Assembly (NCBI GenBank): GCA_963575745.1
Contig: CAUYUJ010014610.1
Location: forward strand, 124,006 to 188,005
Origin: Prorocentrum cordatum
Lineage: Eukaryota; Sar; Dinophyceae; Prorocentrales; Prorocentraceae
Direction of reading: 5' to 3'
DNA length: 64,000 bases
Shown here: positions 8,931 to 20,048 of the stretch, in pieces
Numbering within the stretch: the stretch's first letter is position 1
How the letters are laid out: every line of letters begins with the position of its first letter
Translations under genes and position numbers: made by a program
Notes under the pieces: model-generated
What the model was told of the DNA's origin: nothing
Seen by the model: the letters and a program-made list of their open reading frames with translations, nothing else
Database searches by the model: none

Positions 8931-10060
8931 GATCGGACAACCGAGGCGACCCCGGCGGCCGATCATACAGAGCCAGAAGCTCGTGGAGGGCCGTCTGCAA
9001 AGATGGGCAATCAGCAATGGGGGTCACCGAGGGCCGTTCCTGGGAGGACAGGGGCGAGGGGTCACCGAGGGCCGTTTCTCAATGGGGCAAACAGCGAGGG
9101 GGTCACCGAGGGCCGTTTCGCCGAACTCGACAAGAGCTGAGTGCCACCTTTTTGAGATGTGCAAGGGCGCAAATTGCCAGACTCGCCCTTTGACGGAAAG
9201 CCTCTGAGCACTGCGATCTGCGAAGCCTTCCAATGGAAAATCTCCAGGCGCACGCCGGATTGATCGCGTGGAAGAACCCTGGGAACTGGGCCAGAGAGGA
9301 TCGAGATCAGAGACCCTGGCGGCCGATCAGACAGAGCGAGAAGCTCGTGGAGGGCCGTCTGCAAGGATGGGCAAACAGCGATGGGAGTCACCGAGGGCCG
9401 TTCCCCGGAGAGCTACTGGGCGAGGGGGTCACCGAGAGCCGTTGCCGGGAGGACAAGGGGCGAGGGGTCACCGAGGGCCGTTTGTCAATGGGGCAAACAG
9501 CGAGGGGGTCACCGAGGGCCGTTTCGCCGAATTCGACAAGAGCATTCGACAAGAGCTGAGTGACACCTTTTGAGATATGCAAGGACGCAAGTTGCCAGAC
9601 TCGCCCTTTGACGGAAAGCCTCTGAGCATTGCGATTGGCGCAGTTTTTCAATGGAAAATCCCAGGCGCACGCCGACGTCGCCCGCGTGGAAGAACCCTGG
9701 GAACTGGGCCAGAGAGGATCGAGATCAGGGGGTTACCGAGGGCCGTTCCTGGAAGGGCAAGGGGCGACGGGTCACCCAGGGCCGTGTCCCCGTGGGACAC
9801 GCGGCGAGGGGGTCACCGAGGGCCGTTTTTTTTTTTTTTTTTTTTTTTTTAATATTAAAAAAAAAATCGACGAGCTGAGTGTCACCATTCGAGATATGCA
9901 ATGACGCGAGTTGCCAGACTCGCCCTTCGACGGAAAGCCTCTGGGCACTGCGATGGGCGACGCCTTTCAATGGAAAATCCCCAGGCGCACGCCGAATCGC
10001 TCGCGTGGAAGAACCCTTGGAACTGGGCCAGAGAGGGTCGAGATCAGAGCTCGTCTGAGG
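8931..10060. repeat. Three-unit long tandem repeat with 18-bp sub-repeats
   Basis: Three degenerate units of about 320-420 bp share, in order: GGCGGCCGATCA, an AGAAGCTCGTGGAGGGCCGT stretch, several copies of GGGTCACCGAGGGCCGTT, ACTCGCCCTTTGACGGAAAG, CAATGGAAAATC and GTGGAAGAACCCTGGGAACT. About ten copies of the 18-bp motif occur, near 9023, 9060, 9100, 9388, 9427, 9466, 9506, 9730, 9770 and 9812. No transposase or RT signal lies inside. Confidence 0.9.
9826..9866. repeat. T25 - AATATT - A10 inverted homopolymer
   Basis: Twenty-five T are followed by the palindrome AATATT and ten A, so the ends can pair as a T/A hairpin. It interrupts the third unit of the surrounding tandem repeat just after a GGGTCACCGAGGGCCGTT motif. 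Confidence 0.9.
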
Positions 10061-10342
10061 CCCGGGCATTCGAGAGAACGTAGCGCCTCGGGCACTGGCC
10101 GAGCGGCACCAGGTCGGCCTCGCCGCTGCGAAGAATCTCCAGCCTGGCAGACGCAGACGCACCGTGCTCTCGACGCGACCAAGCCCCATGAATACTGTGC
10201 AGGGGCAAGGGGGGTGGGGGAGGGGCGTGTTTCCAAATCATATCGTACCCAACGACTGGTGTCGCTCGCCGTGGTAAACGAGCGCTGAGTCGGGGAGCTC
10301 AGCGGTAGCCCAGGGCCGCTTTTCAAAACGCAATGCGATTTG

Positions 10343-11608
10343 TCATGGGACTCGCAGCGCCGGAGCACTTGTGCGGAACGACGCGTTCGTTTGGATTGAA
10401 GGATCCCGAAGCCTCCAAGGCTTGCAGTGGATCAGGGCCTGGACCACGGCGTTGAGGTAGCACGTATTCCCGAAGTTGGGCACGCGCGCGGACGCCAGGT
10501 AGAGGTTCGACAGGTCGTCTGTAACGCCGGCAAAGAAATCGAATATTATTTCCTTTGCGAACGAGAACGAATGCGCGCGGGCGAGGCTCATGCGTCTGAT
10601 GTGCGTCCAAGCAGCGAGCACCTTTGTGATGCACTTGGCCCTGGCCGGGTCGGGGCGCGGGTCTTCCTTGCCAGCTGGGCGGAGGAACTTCACCGCATCC
10701 TGCCGCTCTGCCAGGGCAGCCTGCCGCGAGAGGCGCGCTGGGCCTTCCACGTCGCGCAGAGAGTCGATGCCATGATGATCAGCAGCAGCTCGGAGCGTCC
10801 ACTGCCAGGGGGCGACGTCGCTCACCTCTCCGTAGAACTGGGCGCTAGCTACGCGCTGCAGCGCGAACAGACGAAGGGTAGGTACATCCACTCTGTGAGA
10901 TCCAGCGTTCGTAGAGCACCTGTAAAGCGCCTGCCGCAAATCGGCGTCGCCGCCCCTCCTCGACGGCAAGTATCCGGATCAGAAGCTCGCTTGGCCGCGA
11001 ATGTCTCGTGCCATTTCGCTGTTTTCGCATCCGCTTTGGTCAACAGGTTCTCGAGCTGAATTGATTCTCGCAGGCTTTGCGACCAAGGTGGTTCTGCCCA
11101 GCGGCGGTTTGCCTGAGCAGGCTCAGGGGGCAGCTGAATGCGAGGGGTCCCCGTGGAACGAACAGAGGTAACAAGCTGGGGGCCGCTGAGGAGTGAAGGC
11201 CTGCATGGGCGTGCACTTGATGGGCGTGTCCTGCGCGGGCGTGGCAACGCCCCCGTTGCCGGCGTCGCCGACGCGCCGAATTTTCGCCAACGGCGACCCA
11301 TCACCCTCTCCCGACCCCCCTGGCTGATCAGCGGGGAACCCGCCGGACGAAGGGTTCAGCAGGTACCTCACCAAGCACAGCGCCCTGGCATCGTCGGCGC
11401 CTTGTGTTCGCGGCAACTCGCGGCACCTCGCGCGGAGCCCGCCAGGCCACCAGTTGAGAAGCTGTCGCTGGTAAGCATTAAATGCGCTGCGTACCAAGCC
11501 GCCCCCGCGCCTGGCAACGTGTTCGCGCAAACCTTCTACGTTCACTTCGGCGCCCAGCTCTAGCATTGACTTCTTGAGCTGCTCGCATGGAGGCGGCAGC
11601 GCCGACAT
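10343..11608 (-). pseudogene. Truncated ubiquitin-specific protease-like retrogene
   Basis: Three frames join into one broken protein: 11608 to about 11140 (ATG at 11608), then about 11150 to 10965, then about 10965 to 10343. The last frame holds NFGNTCYLNAVVQALIHC, the Cys box of USP/UCH-type deubiquitinases, with the nucleophile Cys codon at 10460-10462. These enzymes cleave ubiquitin from proteins. About 380 residues of unrecognised N-terminal sequence precede it. The frame stops about 40 residues after the Cys box, so the His/Asp box is absent. Breaks lie at short runs (GGGGTCCCC near 11145, CCCC near 10965). No intron is visible, and a decayed spliced-leader relic lies 94-114 nt upstream on the same strand. 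I therefore read this as a retroposed mRNA copy that has since decayed, not an active enzyme. Confidence 0.65.
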
Positions 11609-11701
11609 GGCACATCTGGGCGCCGTGACAAGCGCTGCATCTTCGACGGACAGTCACCGGCGCTAGCACACCTCAGTGCACACCCGAACGGTCTGAGCCT
11701 G

Positions 11702-11722
11702 CATGAGCCAAGGTGGCTACGA
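11702..11722 (-). other. Decayed spliced-leader relic (17/21 match)
   Basis: The minus strand reads TCGTAGCCACCTTGGCTCATG. It differs from the dinoflagellate spliced leader at 4 of 21 positions and shares CGTAGCCA and TTGGCTCA. It sits upstream of, and on the same strand as, the USP-like reading frame (ATG at 11608), where a retroposed trans-spliced mRNA would carry it. Confidence 0.65.
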
Positions 11723-11804
11723 ATTCTTGATGACGGTTGCACTGCGTTCCCCCGTGCCATGAACGCGACAGGTCCGGACAGGAAACTTGCGTACCGATGT
11801 GCCC

Positions 11805-13490
11805 TGAGCACCGCCGTCGCGGATAGAGGCCGCGCTGAGAGACCACCACCTGCGCCCCCCCATGATGTCGAGAAGATGCCATTCCTGCTACGCCCAGGAC
11901 GACCGTCACGGATAGCGGCCGCACCCGGACATCACATCACCCCCTGCGCACCCCCTATTGTGTCGTGAGAGACCACCCCCTGCGCACCCCCCTATAATGG
12001 TGCCGAGAATATGCTATGCCTGCTGTGCCCTGGACGTCCGTCACGGATAGCAGCCGCGATGAGAGACCACCCCCTGCGCACCCCCTATTAAGGTGTCGAG
12101 AATATGCCATGCGTGCTGTGCCCTGGACGACCGTCACGGATAGCAGCCGCGATGAGAGACCACCCCCTGCTCACCCCTTCTGGTGTCGAGAATATGCCAT
12201 GCCTGGTGTGCCCTGGACCACCGTCACGGATAGCAGCCGCGATGAGAGACCACCTCCTGCGCACCCCTTATGGTGTCGAGAATATGCCATGCCTGCTGTG
12301 CCCTGGACGACCGTCACGGATAGCGGCCGCGGTGAGAAACCACCCCCTGCGCACCCCCTATGGTGTCGAGAATATGCAATGTCTGCTGTGCCCTGGAAGA
12401 CCGTCACGCATAGAGGCCGCGCTGAGAGACCACCCCGTGCGCACTCCCTATGGTGTCGAGAATATGCAATGTGTGCTGTGCCCTGGGCGACCGTCACGGA
12501 TAGCGGCCGCGGTGGAAACCACCCCCTGCGCACCCCCTTATTGTGCCGAGACGTGCCATGCCTGCTATGCCCAGGACGACCGTTACGGATAGCGGCCGCG
12601 GTGAGAGACCACCCCCTGCGGACCACCTATGGTGTCGAGAATATGCCATGCTTGCTGTGTCCTGGACGACCGTCACGGATAGCGGCCGCGGTGAAAGACC
12701 GCCCCCTGCGCACCCTCCGGTGTCGAGAACATGCCATGCCTGCTGTACCCTGGACGACCGTCACGGATAGCAGCCGCGGTGAGAGACCACCCATTGCGCA
12801 CCCCTCATGGTGTCGAGGATATGCCATGCCTGCTGTCCCTTTGGTGTCGAGAATATGTCATGCGTGCTGTGCCCTGGACGACCGTCGCGGAAAGCGGCCG
12901 CGGTGAGAGACCACCCCCTGCGCACCCCCATCTGGTGCCGAGAATATGCCCTGCCTGCAGTGCCCTGGACGACGTTCGCGGATAGCGGCCGCGGTGAGAA
13001 ACCACCCCCTGCGCACCCCTTTTATGGTATCGAGAATATGCCATGCCTGGTGTGCCTTGGACGACCGTCGCGGATAGCGGCCGCAGTGAGAGACCACCCC
13101 CTGCGCACCCCTTCTGGTGTCGAGAATATGCCATGCCGGCTGTGCCCTGGACCACCGTCACGGATAGCGGCCGCGGTGAGAGACCACCCCTTTCGCAACC
13201 CCTTGGTGTCGAGAATATGCCATGCTTGCTGTGTCCTGGACGACCGTCACGGATAGCGGCCGCGGTGAGAGACCGCCCCCTGCGCACCCTCTGGTGTCGA
13301 GAATATGCCATGGTTTTTGTGCCCTGGGCGACCGTCACGGATAGCGGCCGCGGTGAGAGACCACCCCCTGCGCACCCAGTCTGGTATCGAGAAAGTGCCA
13401 CGCCTGCCACGCTCTCCGACCCTGGCACCCATAGAGGCCGCGCTGAGAGACCACCCCCTGCGCACCCCCTCTGGTGTCGAGCGCGCGCAG
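11805..13490. repeat. ~90-bp satellite array, about 18 copies
   Basis: A tandem array with unit spacing 88-91 bp (one interval of about 124 bp near 12780-12904 contains an extra partial unit). Conserved pieces are GACGACCGTCACGGATAG, GCGGCCGC (a NotI site in many copies), GAGAGACCACCCCCTGCG and GTCGAGAATATGCCATG. The unit is 30 codons, so several frames stay open for 150-300 residues; those ORFs are repeat artefacts. The first copies (11805-11970) are the most degenerate. Confidence 0.95.
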
Positions 13491-13499
13491 CGTGCGCCG

Positions 13500-14325
13500 C
13501 GCGGGAGTTGAAAAACATGCCCCAATGGCAGCGCCCGCATGCAGTTCCACCGCCCATTTCGGCACAACCTCACATTGTCGTGGCCTCAGAGGGAGCTCCA
13601 CCGACCCCAGCGGCAGCGCCCGCATGCATTTCTACCCTCCATGTTGGTGCGCCCCTCACACGTTTCGTGGTCCCATAGGGAGCTCCACCGGAGACCCCAG
13701 TGGCAGCGCCCGCTTGCGGCTCCACCTCATGTCGGTGCACGGCTCACACGTTTCGTTGCCCCATAGGGAGTTCCACCGAAGGCCCCAGTGGCAGCGCCCG
13801 CATGCGGTTCCTCCGCTTCCATTTCGGTGCACCACTCATACGTTTCATGGTCCTACAGGGAGCTCCACCGATGGCCCCAGCGGGAACGCCCGCATGTAGT
13901 TCCACCCTCAATTTCGGCGAATCCATCGCACGCTTCGTGGCCCCATAGGGAGCTCCACCGATGGCCTCAGCGGCGGCGCCCGCATGCGGCTCCACCCTCC
14001 AAGTCGGCGAGTTCATTGCACGCGCTTGGCCCCATAGGGAGTTCCACCGATGGCCCCAGCGGCAGCGCCAGCATGCAGTCCCACCTCGATTTCAGTGCCC
14101 CCCCACACGTTCCATGGCCCAATAAAAGGGGGCCGCACCGAAGCCTCCGGCGGCGGCGCCCGCAGGCGGTTCCACCTTCCATTTCCGCGAACCCTTCACA
14201 CGCGTCGGGGCCGCATGGGGAGCTCCACCACAGGCCGCAGTGGCAGCGCCCGCATGGGGCCCCGCTACATCTTGGCACACCCTTCACGCGCTCCGTGGCT
14301 CTATAAAAAGACCCACCGACGGCGC
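13500..14325. repeat. ~88-bp satellite array, about 9 copies
   Basis: GCAGCGCCCGCATG recurs near 13530, 13615, 13702, 13789, 13879, 13971, 14059, 14152 and 14240, with conserved CCCATAGGGAGCTCCACCG between. It directly abuts the 90-bp array but has a different consensus. About 1.5 units of the same family occur in reverse orientation at 32567-32690. Confidence 0.93.
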
Positions 14326-14590
14326 GATTCACAACGGCGGCACCCGCAATTGCATATGGTTAGGCCTTTCGCCAGGCTCGGAAGGTACCCCCCCTTCTTT
14401 TCGCGCTCCGGAGGCCCACCCATCCCCCCTTCCGTCCCCGTTTCCCTTTCCCAAAAGGGGTGGGCTTGGGTACCCCGCCATTTGGACTTCCCCTTCCGGA
14501 AGCCACCTTCTCCTGTTTCTCTGCTCGTCAGAGGGCAAACCCTTCCTTCCCCCTCCAAACGGGCGCCGAATAGGGAACTGCGAAACCCAA
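14326..14590. other. Spacer between repeat arrays, no gene seen
   Basis: C/T-rich sequence joining the 88-bp array to the short-period repeat. No domain in any frame. Confidence 0.6.
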
Positions 14591-15935
14591 CGCCGCCCCG
14601 AAAACCAAGGAAGCGCTGAAATACGAAAGGGCGCGGGCGCTCAAATCAGCGCGAACAACAAGAACAAATACTTGAAATAACGCCGTCAATTAAACGAACG
14701 CTGGAAACCAAAAGGGCGCCGAAAGCCAACAAGACGCTGAATATCAAAGGCGCCCCGGAAATCAAAAGAAGGCCGCCAACCCAAAACACGCCGAGAACCC
14801 AGTTGGCGCCGATAAAGCCGATAACCAAAACAAGCAAAAGCGAACGGAGCGTCGAAAACCAAAAACGCGCCGAACCCAAAACAGCGCCGAAATCCAAAGG
14901 AACGCCGAACACAAAATATGGCCCGACGGCCAACAGGGCATCGAGCACAAAAGGCGCACCGCAAATACAAAGATCGTTGAAAACAACAAAGTTGCAGAAA
15001 CTCAAAGAAACCCAAACAAGCCAAGACGGCGCAGGAAATTACAAATGCGCCGAAAACTACTTGAGTGCCGAAAACCAATAGGGCGCAGAAAACCTATCAG
15101 ACGCCGAAAACCTTCGATTCGCCGAGCACCGACAGAGCGCCGACAAAACCTTCGGACGCCGAAAACCAAAGAGGCGCCAAAAGCTAACGTACAGCCGAAT
15201 ACAAAGAAGGCAGCCAAAACCATAAGAACACAGAAAATCATGCCAAAAGAACCCGCAGATCGCCGGAAACCAAAGCGACGCCGAAAACCAAGGATGCGCC
15301 GAACACTGGAGCGCCACCGAAAACCACATGGGCGCCCCTTTTCCTTAGACGAGCCCTGCCGGGAATTTCCCCGGCCTCCCTCCCTGTTCGGCTAAAGGAG
15401 GAGAATGGCTTGGAGAGCCTTCCCCCTCCTTGTGGCTGTAGGAAGGCTCCGAAAACCAAAAGACCGCCGACAAGCAAAGGGCGACGACAACCAAATACAT
15501 TTGGAAATCCAAAAGAGCGCACAGCAGCAACAAAAACACCAAAACACCAAGGAGGCGCCAAAGTCCTAGAAGGCGCCAACTACAAACGGAGCACCGAAAA
15601 CCGAAAGAGCTCCGAAAACCAAAGAAACCGAAGACAAACGGGACGCCGAAACCCAAAGAACCGCCAAAAGCCAAAAGGGCGACGACAACCAAAAAGGCGC
15701 CAAACACCAACCAGACGCCGAACACCAAAAGAGAGCCAAAAGCAAACCAAAGAGCCGAAGAACACCGAAAAGGGCCCCGGAAACCGACGAGGAAGCGCCG
15801 ACAACCCAACTACACGCCGAATACCAAACGATCGTCGAAAACCATGGCGGCGCCGAAAACCAAACAGCGCCAGAAAACAAGGACGCGCCGAACGTCAAAG
15901 AGGCACCCAAGACCAACGGATCGCCGACTTCAGTT
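14591..15935. repeat. Degenerate ~20-bp repeat (GCGCCGAAAACCAAA type)
   Basis: More than 50 imperfect copies of GCGCCGAAAACCAAA with period about 18-24 bp, in two blocks (14591-15335 and 15455-15935). The plus strand is strikingly purine/A-rich. Reading frames give repeated Phe-Gly-Val-rich (minus) or Lys/Asn/Arg-rich (plus) artefacts. Confidence 0.9.
15336..15454. other. Insert interrupting the ~20-bp repeat
   Basis: A 119-bp segment with CCGGGAATTTCCCCGG (near-palindromic) and GGCTTGGAGAGCCTTCCCCC. The latter resembles the spaced motif found four times at 15945-16175. Confidence 0.6.
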
Positions 15936-15944
15936 GCTAGAAGA

Positions 15945-16175
15945 GGGGGGGGGGGTAGCTTCCGAAGCCCCCCCCCCTTTGAAAGGAAAGCCTGGGCTGA
16001 TCTTTGGAGGTAGGAGGGGTTCAGTTCCAAGCCCCCCCCCTTTAGCTAGGGTTCCCAGTTAAACAAATCCCCCAAAAGCGAGGGAGGGGGGCTGGATAGC
16101 TTCGGAAGCCCTCCATCTCTTTTCCAAGGGAGGTGGGGCGGGGGTAGCTTGAAGCTGGAGGCCCCCTCTTAGTGA
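15945..16175. repeat. Four spaced copies of a GGTAGCTTCCGAAGCCCCC motif
   Basis: Variants near 15955, 16022, 16096 and 16147 (GTAGCTTCCGAAGCCCC, CAGTTCCAAGCCCCCCCCC, ATAGCTTCGGAAGCCCTCC, GTAGCTTGAAGCTGGAGGCC), spaced 50-75 bp. Each contains a short inverted repeat (GCTTC/GAAGC), so each could form a hairpin. Confidence 0.65.
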
Positions 16176-18200
16176 GAAGTACGCCACAAATGCGCTCTTT
16201 CGTACCTGTTCACTTCCTCCCCTCCTGCTCCCTTTCTCTTCCTCCCCCTTTGATGAACAGCCCAGCCCAGAGGGCCCAAGGAGGGCAGAAAGAGAGGAAG
16301 AGGGGAACGGAAACGGAGCGGGGGGGCACCGATGATGGTGAGCACCGAAGGGGGAACGTGGACCGGGGGGCCACCGAACGGGGCCCACCGTGCAAAGGTC
16401 ACCGAGTGGGCCTATTGATGGGGGCGGCCATGTGCCAGGGCCATTACTTCGCTGGCAGACCTCTTCGCGGGAGGATCCTTCCATCTTCAGTCCGACGTTA
16501 CTGGGCGGATCGTGCGGGCGGACCTTGGCGGGCGGGTTGGACGACGGACCTTCGAAGCCGGGTCGGACACGACAAACCGAGCGTGGGAATGCAAGCGAGC
16601 GAGCGGGCGGACCCTAGCGGGCGGATCGGGCCAGTCGTATCATAAGCGCTGTTCGGGCGGGCGGTTTCCAATTCGCGACGAGTGTGGCGAATTCGTCACG
16701 GCCTAGCGATGCGAAATTGTCCAGAGCGGTGGCCACGGATGGGCAGAGGGGAACAGCGAAGAGGGTTCCAGAGGGGGGGCGCCAAACGGGGCAAGCTCTG
16801 GAAGCCCTTTCTGGGCCTTCGTGTGACCTTGTGTGACATATCTTTTGGGGGGGATCTTGGCGCCATGCGGTCGGTATGTTATTGGGTAGCAGCGGCTGGT
16901 GTGGTTATCACCACGGGTATGTACCGCACGGTAGTGGCGGTACCGGTTGTGAGGTATCGGGTACGGCCGCAGTTTAGCAGATTCTCACGTTTTCCTTTAC
17001 CCCCGTTTCCTCTTGCTCACAGTCGTGCCTCCTCATCGTCGTCGGGTTTCCCGTTGTTGCGCGACGGAGAGAGGATAAGAAGAAGACCACGGGCGGCGGT
17101 GGAACGACAGTGCGCCCGCCGCCGATGTGTGCCGTCCCTCTGCAGCTGGAGAGGGGATGACGCTACCGGATAGTTTTACGAGGGGAAAGATGAGGTCTTC
17201 CGTCCGTCCAGCCGCGGGGGGATTTTCACGTGGCACGCCGCCGCATGTATCCATGGGATGGTTATCCGCATGGGCTTGCCTATTGCAGGTCGGTTTGCGT
17301 GGCGTTCCACTGCCTGCCGCCTGCCCCAGCTGAGGCCACGGCGCACTTGCGAAACTACGTTTGGCTTTTGGTTGTAGGGAAGTGTTGCGCTTCCCTCCCA
17401 GTTTTTTGTTCTGCTCGTCCGCCCTTTCCTCCTTTGGTCGCTAATCCTACACAGCGGGGGCCCTGTGTACCAAATACGTGCCGCACGTATACGCGTCGCT
17501 TCCCCAGTCCACGGTGTGTGTTTCGGGCCTGGACGGTTGAGTCAATTTGCTTGCGTCTTGCTATTCGTTAGTGGTGGATGCTTCGCGTGTGAAAAAAATG
17601 CGGATCTGGTTTTTGATGCAATCGCGATCTCCGGCATCAGGGCCCCGAAGACGCGTCAAGAGGCCCCTTTGAAATCGCACCGATATGGCCCAATAGACTC
17701 CCAAAAGAGCCCCAAGAAGGCCTCGGAGTACCCCGTGTTGACTTTTAAATATCAGCCCCAAAGCAGCCCAAAACGGTCCCAGAGGTCTCCGAAAGACCCT
17801 TGAATTTTCAGCCCCAAGAATGCCCAATGAGCTCTCGAGCTCTCCAAGATTGGCCCTGATCCCCAGACGCCCCTGTACCACTAAGAGGTGTTTCTCCAGT
17901 TCCTTCCGTGTGTTTGTTTTTTGTTTCTTTCTCTCTCTCTCTCTCTCGAGTCTCTCTCTATCGTCTCGTTTTTTCTTTCATGCCCCCTGCTCGAACTGTT
18001 CCTTCCGCTTCTCCTGCTCCTCCATTTGTTCCGTCATTGTTCCTGCTGCTCTTGTCTCCGCCTGTTCGATTCCCTGACCTTGGCGATAACGACGACGGCG
18101 AGTACGACAAAACTGACGACCAGAAAAGACCTCAACCCGACTAAACTACAATGACGACGAGATCACGGGGCTCGGAATTCTCGGCCTCCTGAAATGGCAT
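16176..18200. other. No gene recognised; CT tract near 17930
   Basis: Both strands were read. There is a GGGCGGACC-rich patch (16505-16650), unremarkable sequence, and a (CT)n tract at about 17930-17965. Frames up to 163 codons occur but have no motif, codon pattern or neighbour that supports a gene. 17640-17830 has loosely repeated CCCCAAGA/GCCCAAAG phrases. Confidence 0.5.
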
Positions 18201-20048
18201 TCATGAGGACTTTGGAGGTGAGGATTGGAGGATTTGAGAGGGGGAGAGTTCCGGAGGGAGAGCTTCATATGATCCAGCAGTAGTCGACAGCGCCCGGAAA
18301 TCTAGTGTGCGCCAGCAATTCTCGACTGACTTCGCTCCGTAGATTTCATCCACAGGCGTATTCGAGCTCACGAATGTTGTCCAGCGCAGCTCGTTGCTTA
18401 GACTATGCCCACTCAGGCTGTACACCCAGCTTTCGTTTGTCTGACTACTGGCACCCGCATTGGTTACATTTCGCGATTGGACTGGCCGCACCACAACGCA
18501 TCAGAAGTTGATCGTACGTTGTTACATAGTGGAGTCTGGCAGGTCGACGCCAGCCAGTTTACTCACATTGTAGTTTAGCACTTCTCCGTCGTTTCTTGCC
18601 AAGCTCTTGTCATGATGGCTGCGGCCAAGCCCTCCACCACGCCAGCCCAGCATCGAATGTATGCAGGATGGTTCTACCGAGACCTCCCGAGCAGGTTCGC
18701 ATGAACCCTCTTGGGGCAGTATGGGAGGCAGTGCAACGATACGATGCTGTTGCGTATCGCGGCTGTAACGTTGCATGGTTATTATATTGTTTTTTGGAGT
18801 CTTCTCGGGCGTTTCTGAGGGAGCCGTCCTGGAGTCCGCGCGAAACGCGAGCGAGTTTGGCTCTGAGCCAGTGCGCGCGCAGCTAGACTCAGGGCGAGTG
18901 CCATGCAGAGTCGTCAAAAGATGCTTGTAACATCCGCGCACGCTCCTTGGCGCAGAGCACAGTGCAGAAGTGAATCGGACCCAGGCGCACTGTGCCCTCG
19001 GCGGATGAAGAGGGAGGATCGCCCCTGAACATTCCAGAATCCAATCGAAAACGTACAAGCACGCGCCTAATCCTTCATCCCCCTGTTCTCCTTCGGCACT
19101 CCTCCCTCCTCCATCCTTCATCTTCCCCTCCTTCGCCCTCTCCCCTCCCCCATCCTCGCTCATCTTCCCCCCTCCCCTACCCCTTCTCCCAACCCATCCC
19201 TGTCTGCTGGCTCCCTCCCTCAATCCTCCTTTGGAGGGGGAGGAAGAAGGAAGGAACTGGAAGGCGGAGGAGTAGGAGCCCGCCATCAAGCTACCCCACT
19301 CGGGCGCGCGCGACCAGGCGGCGGCGCTGACAGGAGGCCGCCCAGCCAGCTTAGCCTCGCGCGCACCAGCGGGATCGGCCCGAGCGCCGGTGGAGCGGGA
19401 CATGGAGAGGCCTCGCGATCGGGTACCAGACGTTTGAGGATCGAGGCTCGAGAAACGACAGTTTTCTTTTGCACGTGTTTGCCCGGCGTTGGGCCTCCGG
19501 CAAACTCTGGGAATCCTTTGGGGGTTCCCCGAGACATGTTCTGACATGTCTTGGGTTTGGGGTAGTTCATGAAGGATAAGTGATTTCCTAGGATATCGCA
19601 CAGCAGCGGATGCAGTAGGAGTCCCCTTTGCATGATAATAATCGACTTCCAGCTTCCAGCACGTAGAATTGGGAACGTATCCCGCCCACATGCCGTGCCC
19701 GCGCCGTGCCGTGCCCAAGGCTTAGACTGCGACAAATATGCCGGCCGCATGCCAGGCCAGGCCCATTCCGTGCCATGTTGAGCCAAAGTTTTGGAGTGCG
19801 ACAAATATGCCGCCCGCATGCCGTGCTGGGCCCGTGTCATGAAATCTAAAGGCTGCCGCCTCTGCCGCCGACCCCAAATTGGGGCCATGCTTCCCGGTCT
19901 GTTGTGTTCTGGCGTTTTGGTTCTCGTGGGCGCCGCCGAGGTCGCCATGCCCATGGCGGGTGGTCTCGTTTCTTTGTGGGCATTGTTTTTCGGGTGGGTC
20001 GAGTTGTTCGCGGCGTGTAGAGTCAGAGTTTGCGACGATTAGGGAAGT
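18201..20048. other. No gene recognised; ~70-bp duplication at 19680-19830
   Basis: A minus-strand frame (18522-19718, 398 codons) spans pyrimidine-rich low complexity and has no recognisable domain, so I leave it unannotated. Near its 5' end, GCGACAAATATGCC followed by CGCATGCC occurs twice about 70 bp apart (19728 and 19799), a short local duplication. A segment near 19787 (minus) reads TTTGGCTCAA, a partial spliced-leader resemblance. Confidence 0.45.

Noticed and set aside
12016-13557. Long open frames on both strands (up to about 300 codons)
   Set aside because: They are repeat-driven: the 90-bp unit equals 30 codons, so any stop-free frame stays open.
11805-14325. CRISPR-like array
   Set aside because: The repeats are contiguous satellites without unique spacers, and the sequence is eukaryotic.
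18522-19718. A minus-strand frame of 398 codons
   Set aside because: No motif, passes through pyrimidine-rich low complexity, and has no neighbour or leader supporting a gene.
19780-19800. TTTGGCTCAA on the minus strand as a spliced-leader relic
   Set aside because: Only the 3' half matches, and the surrounding sequence is a local duplication.
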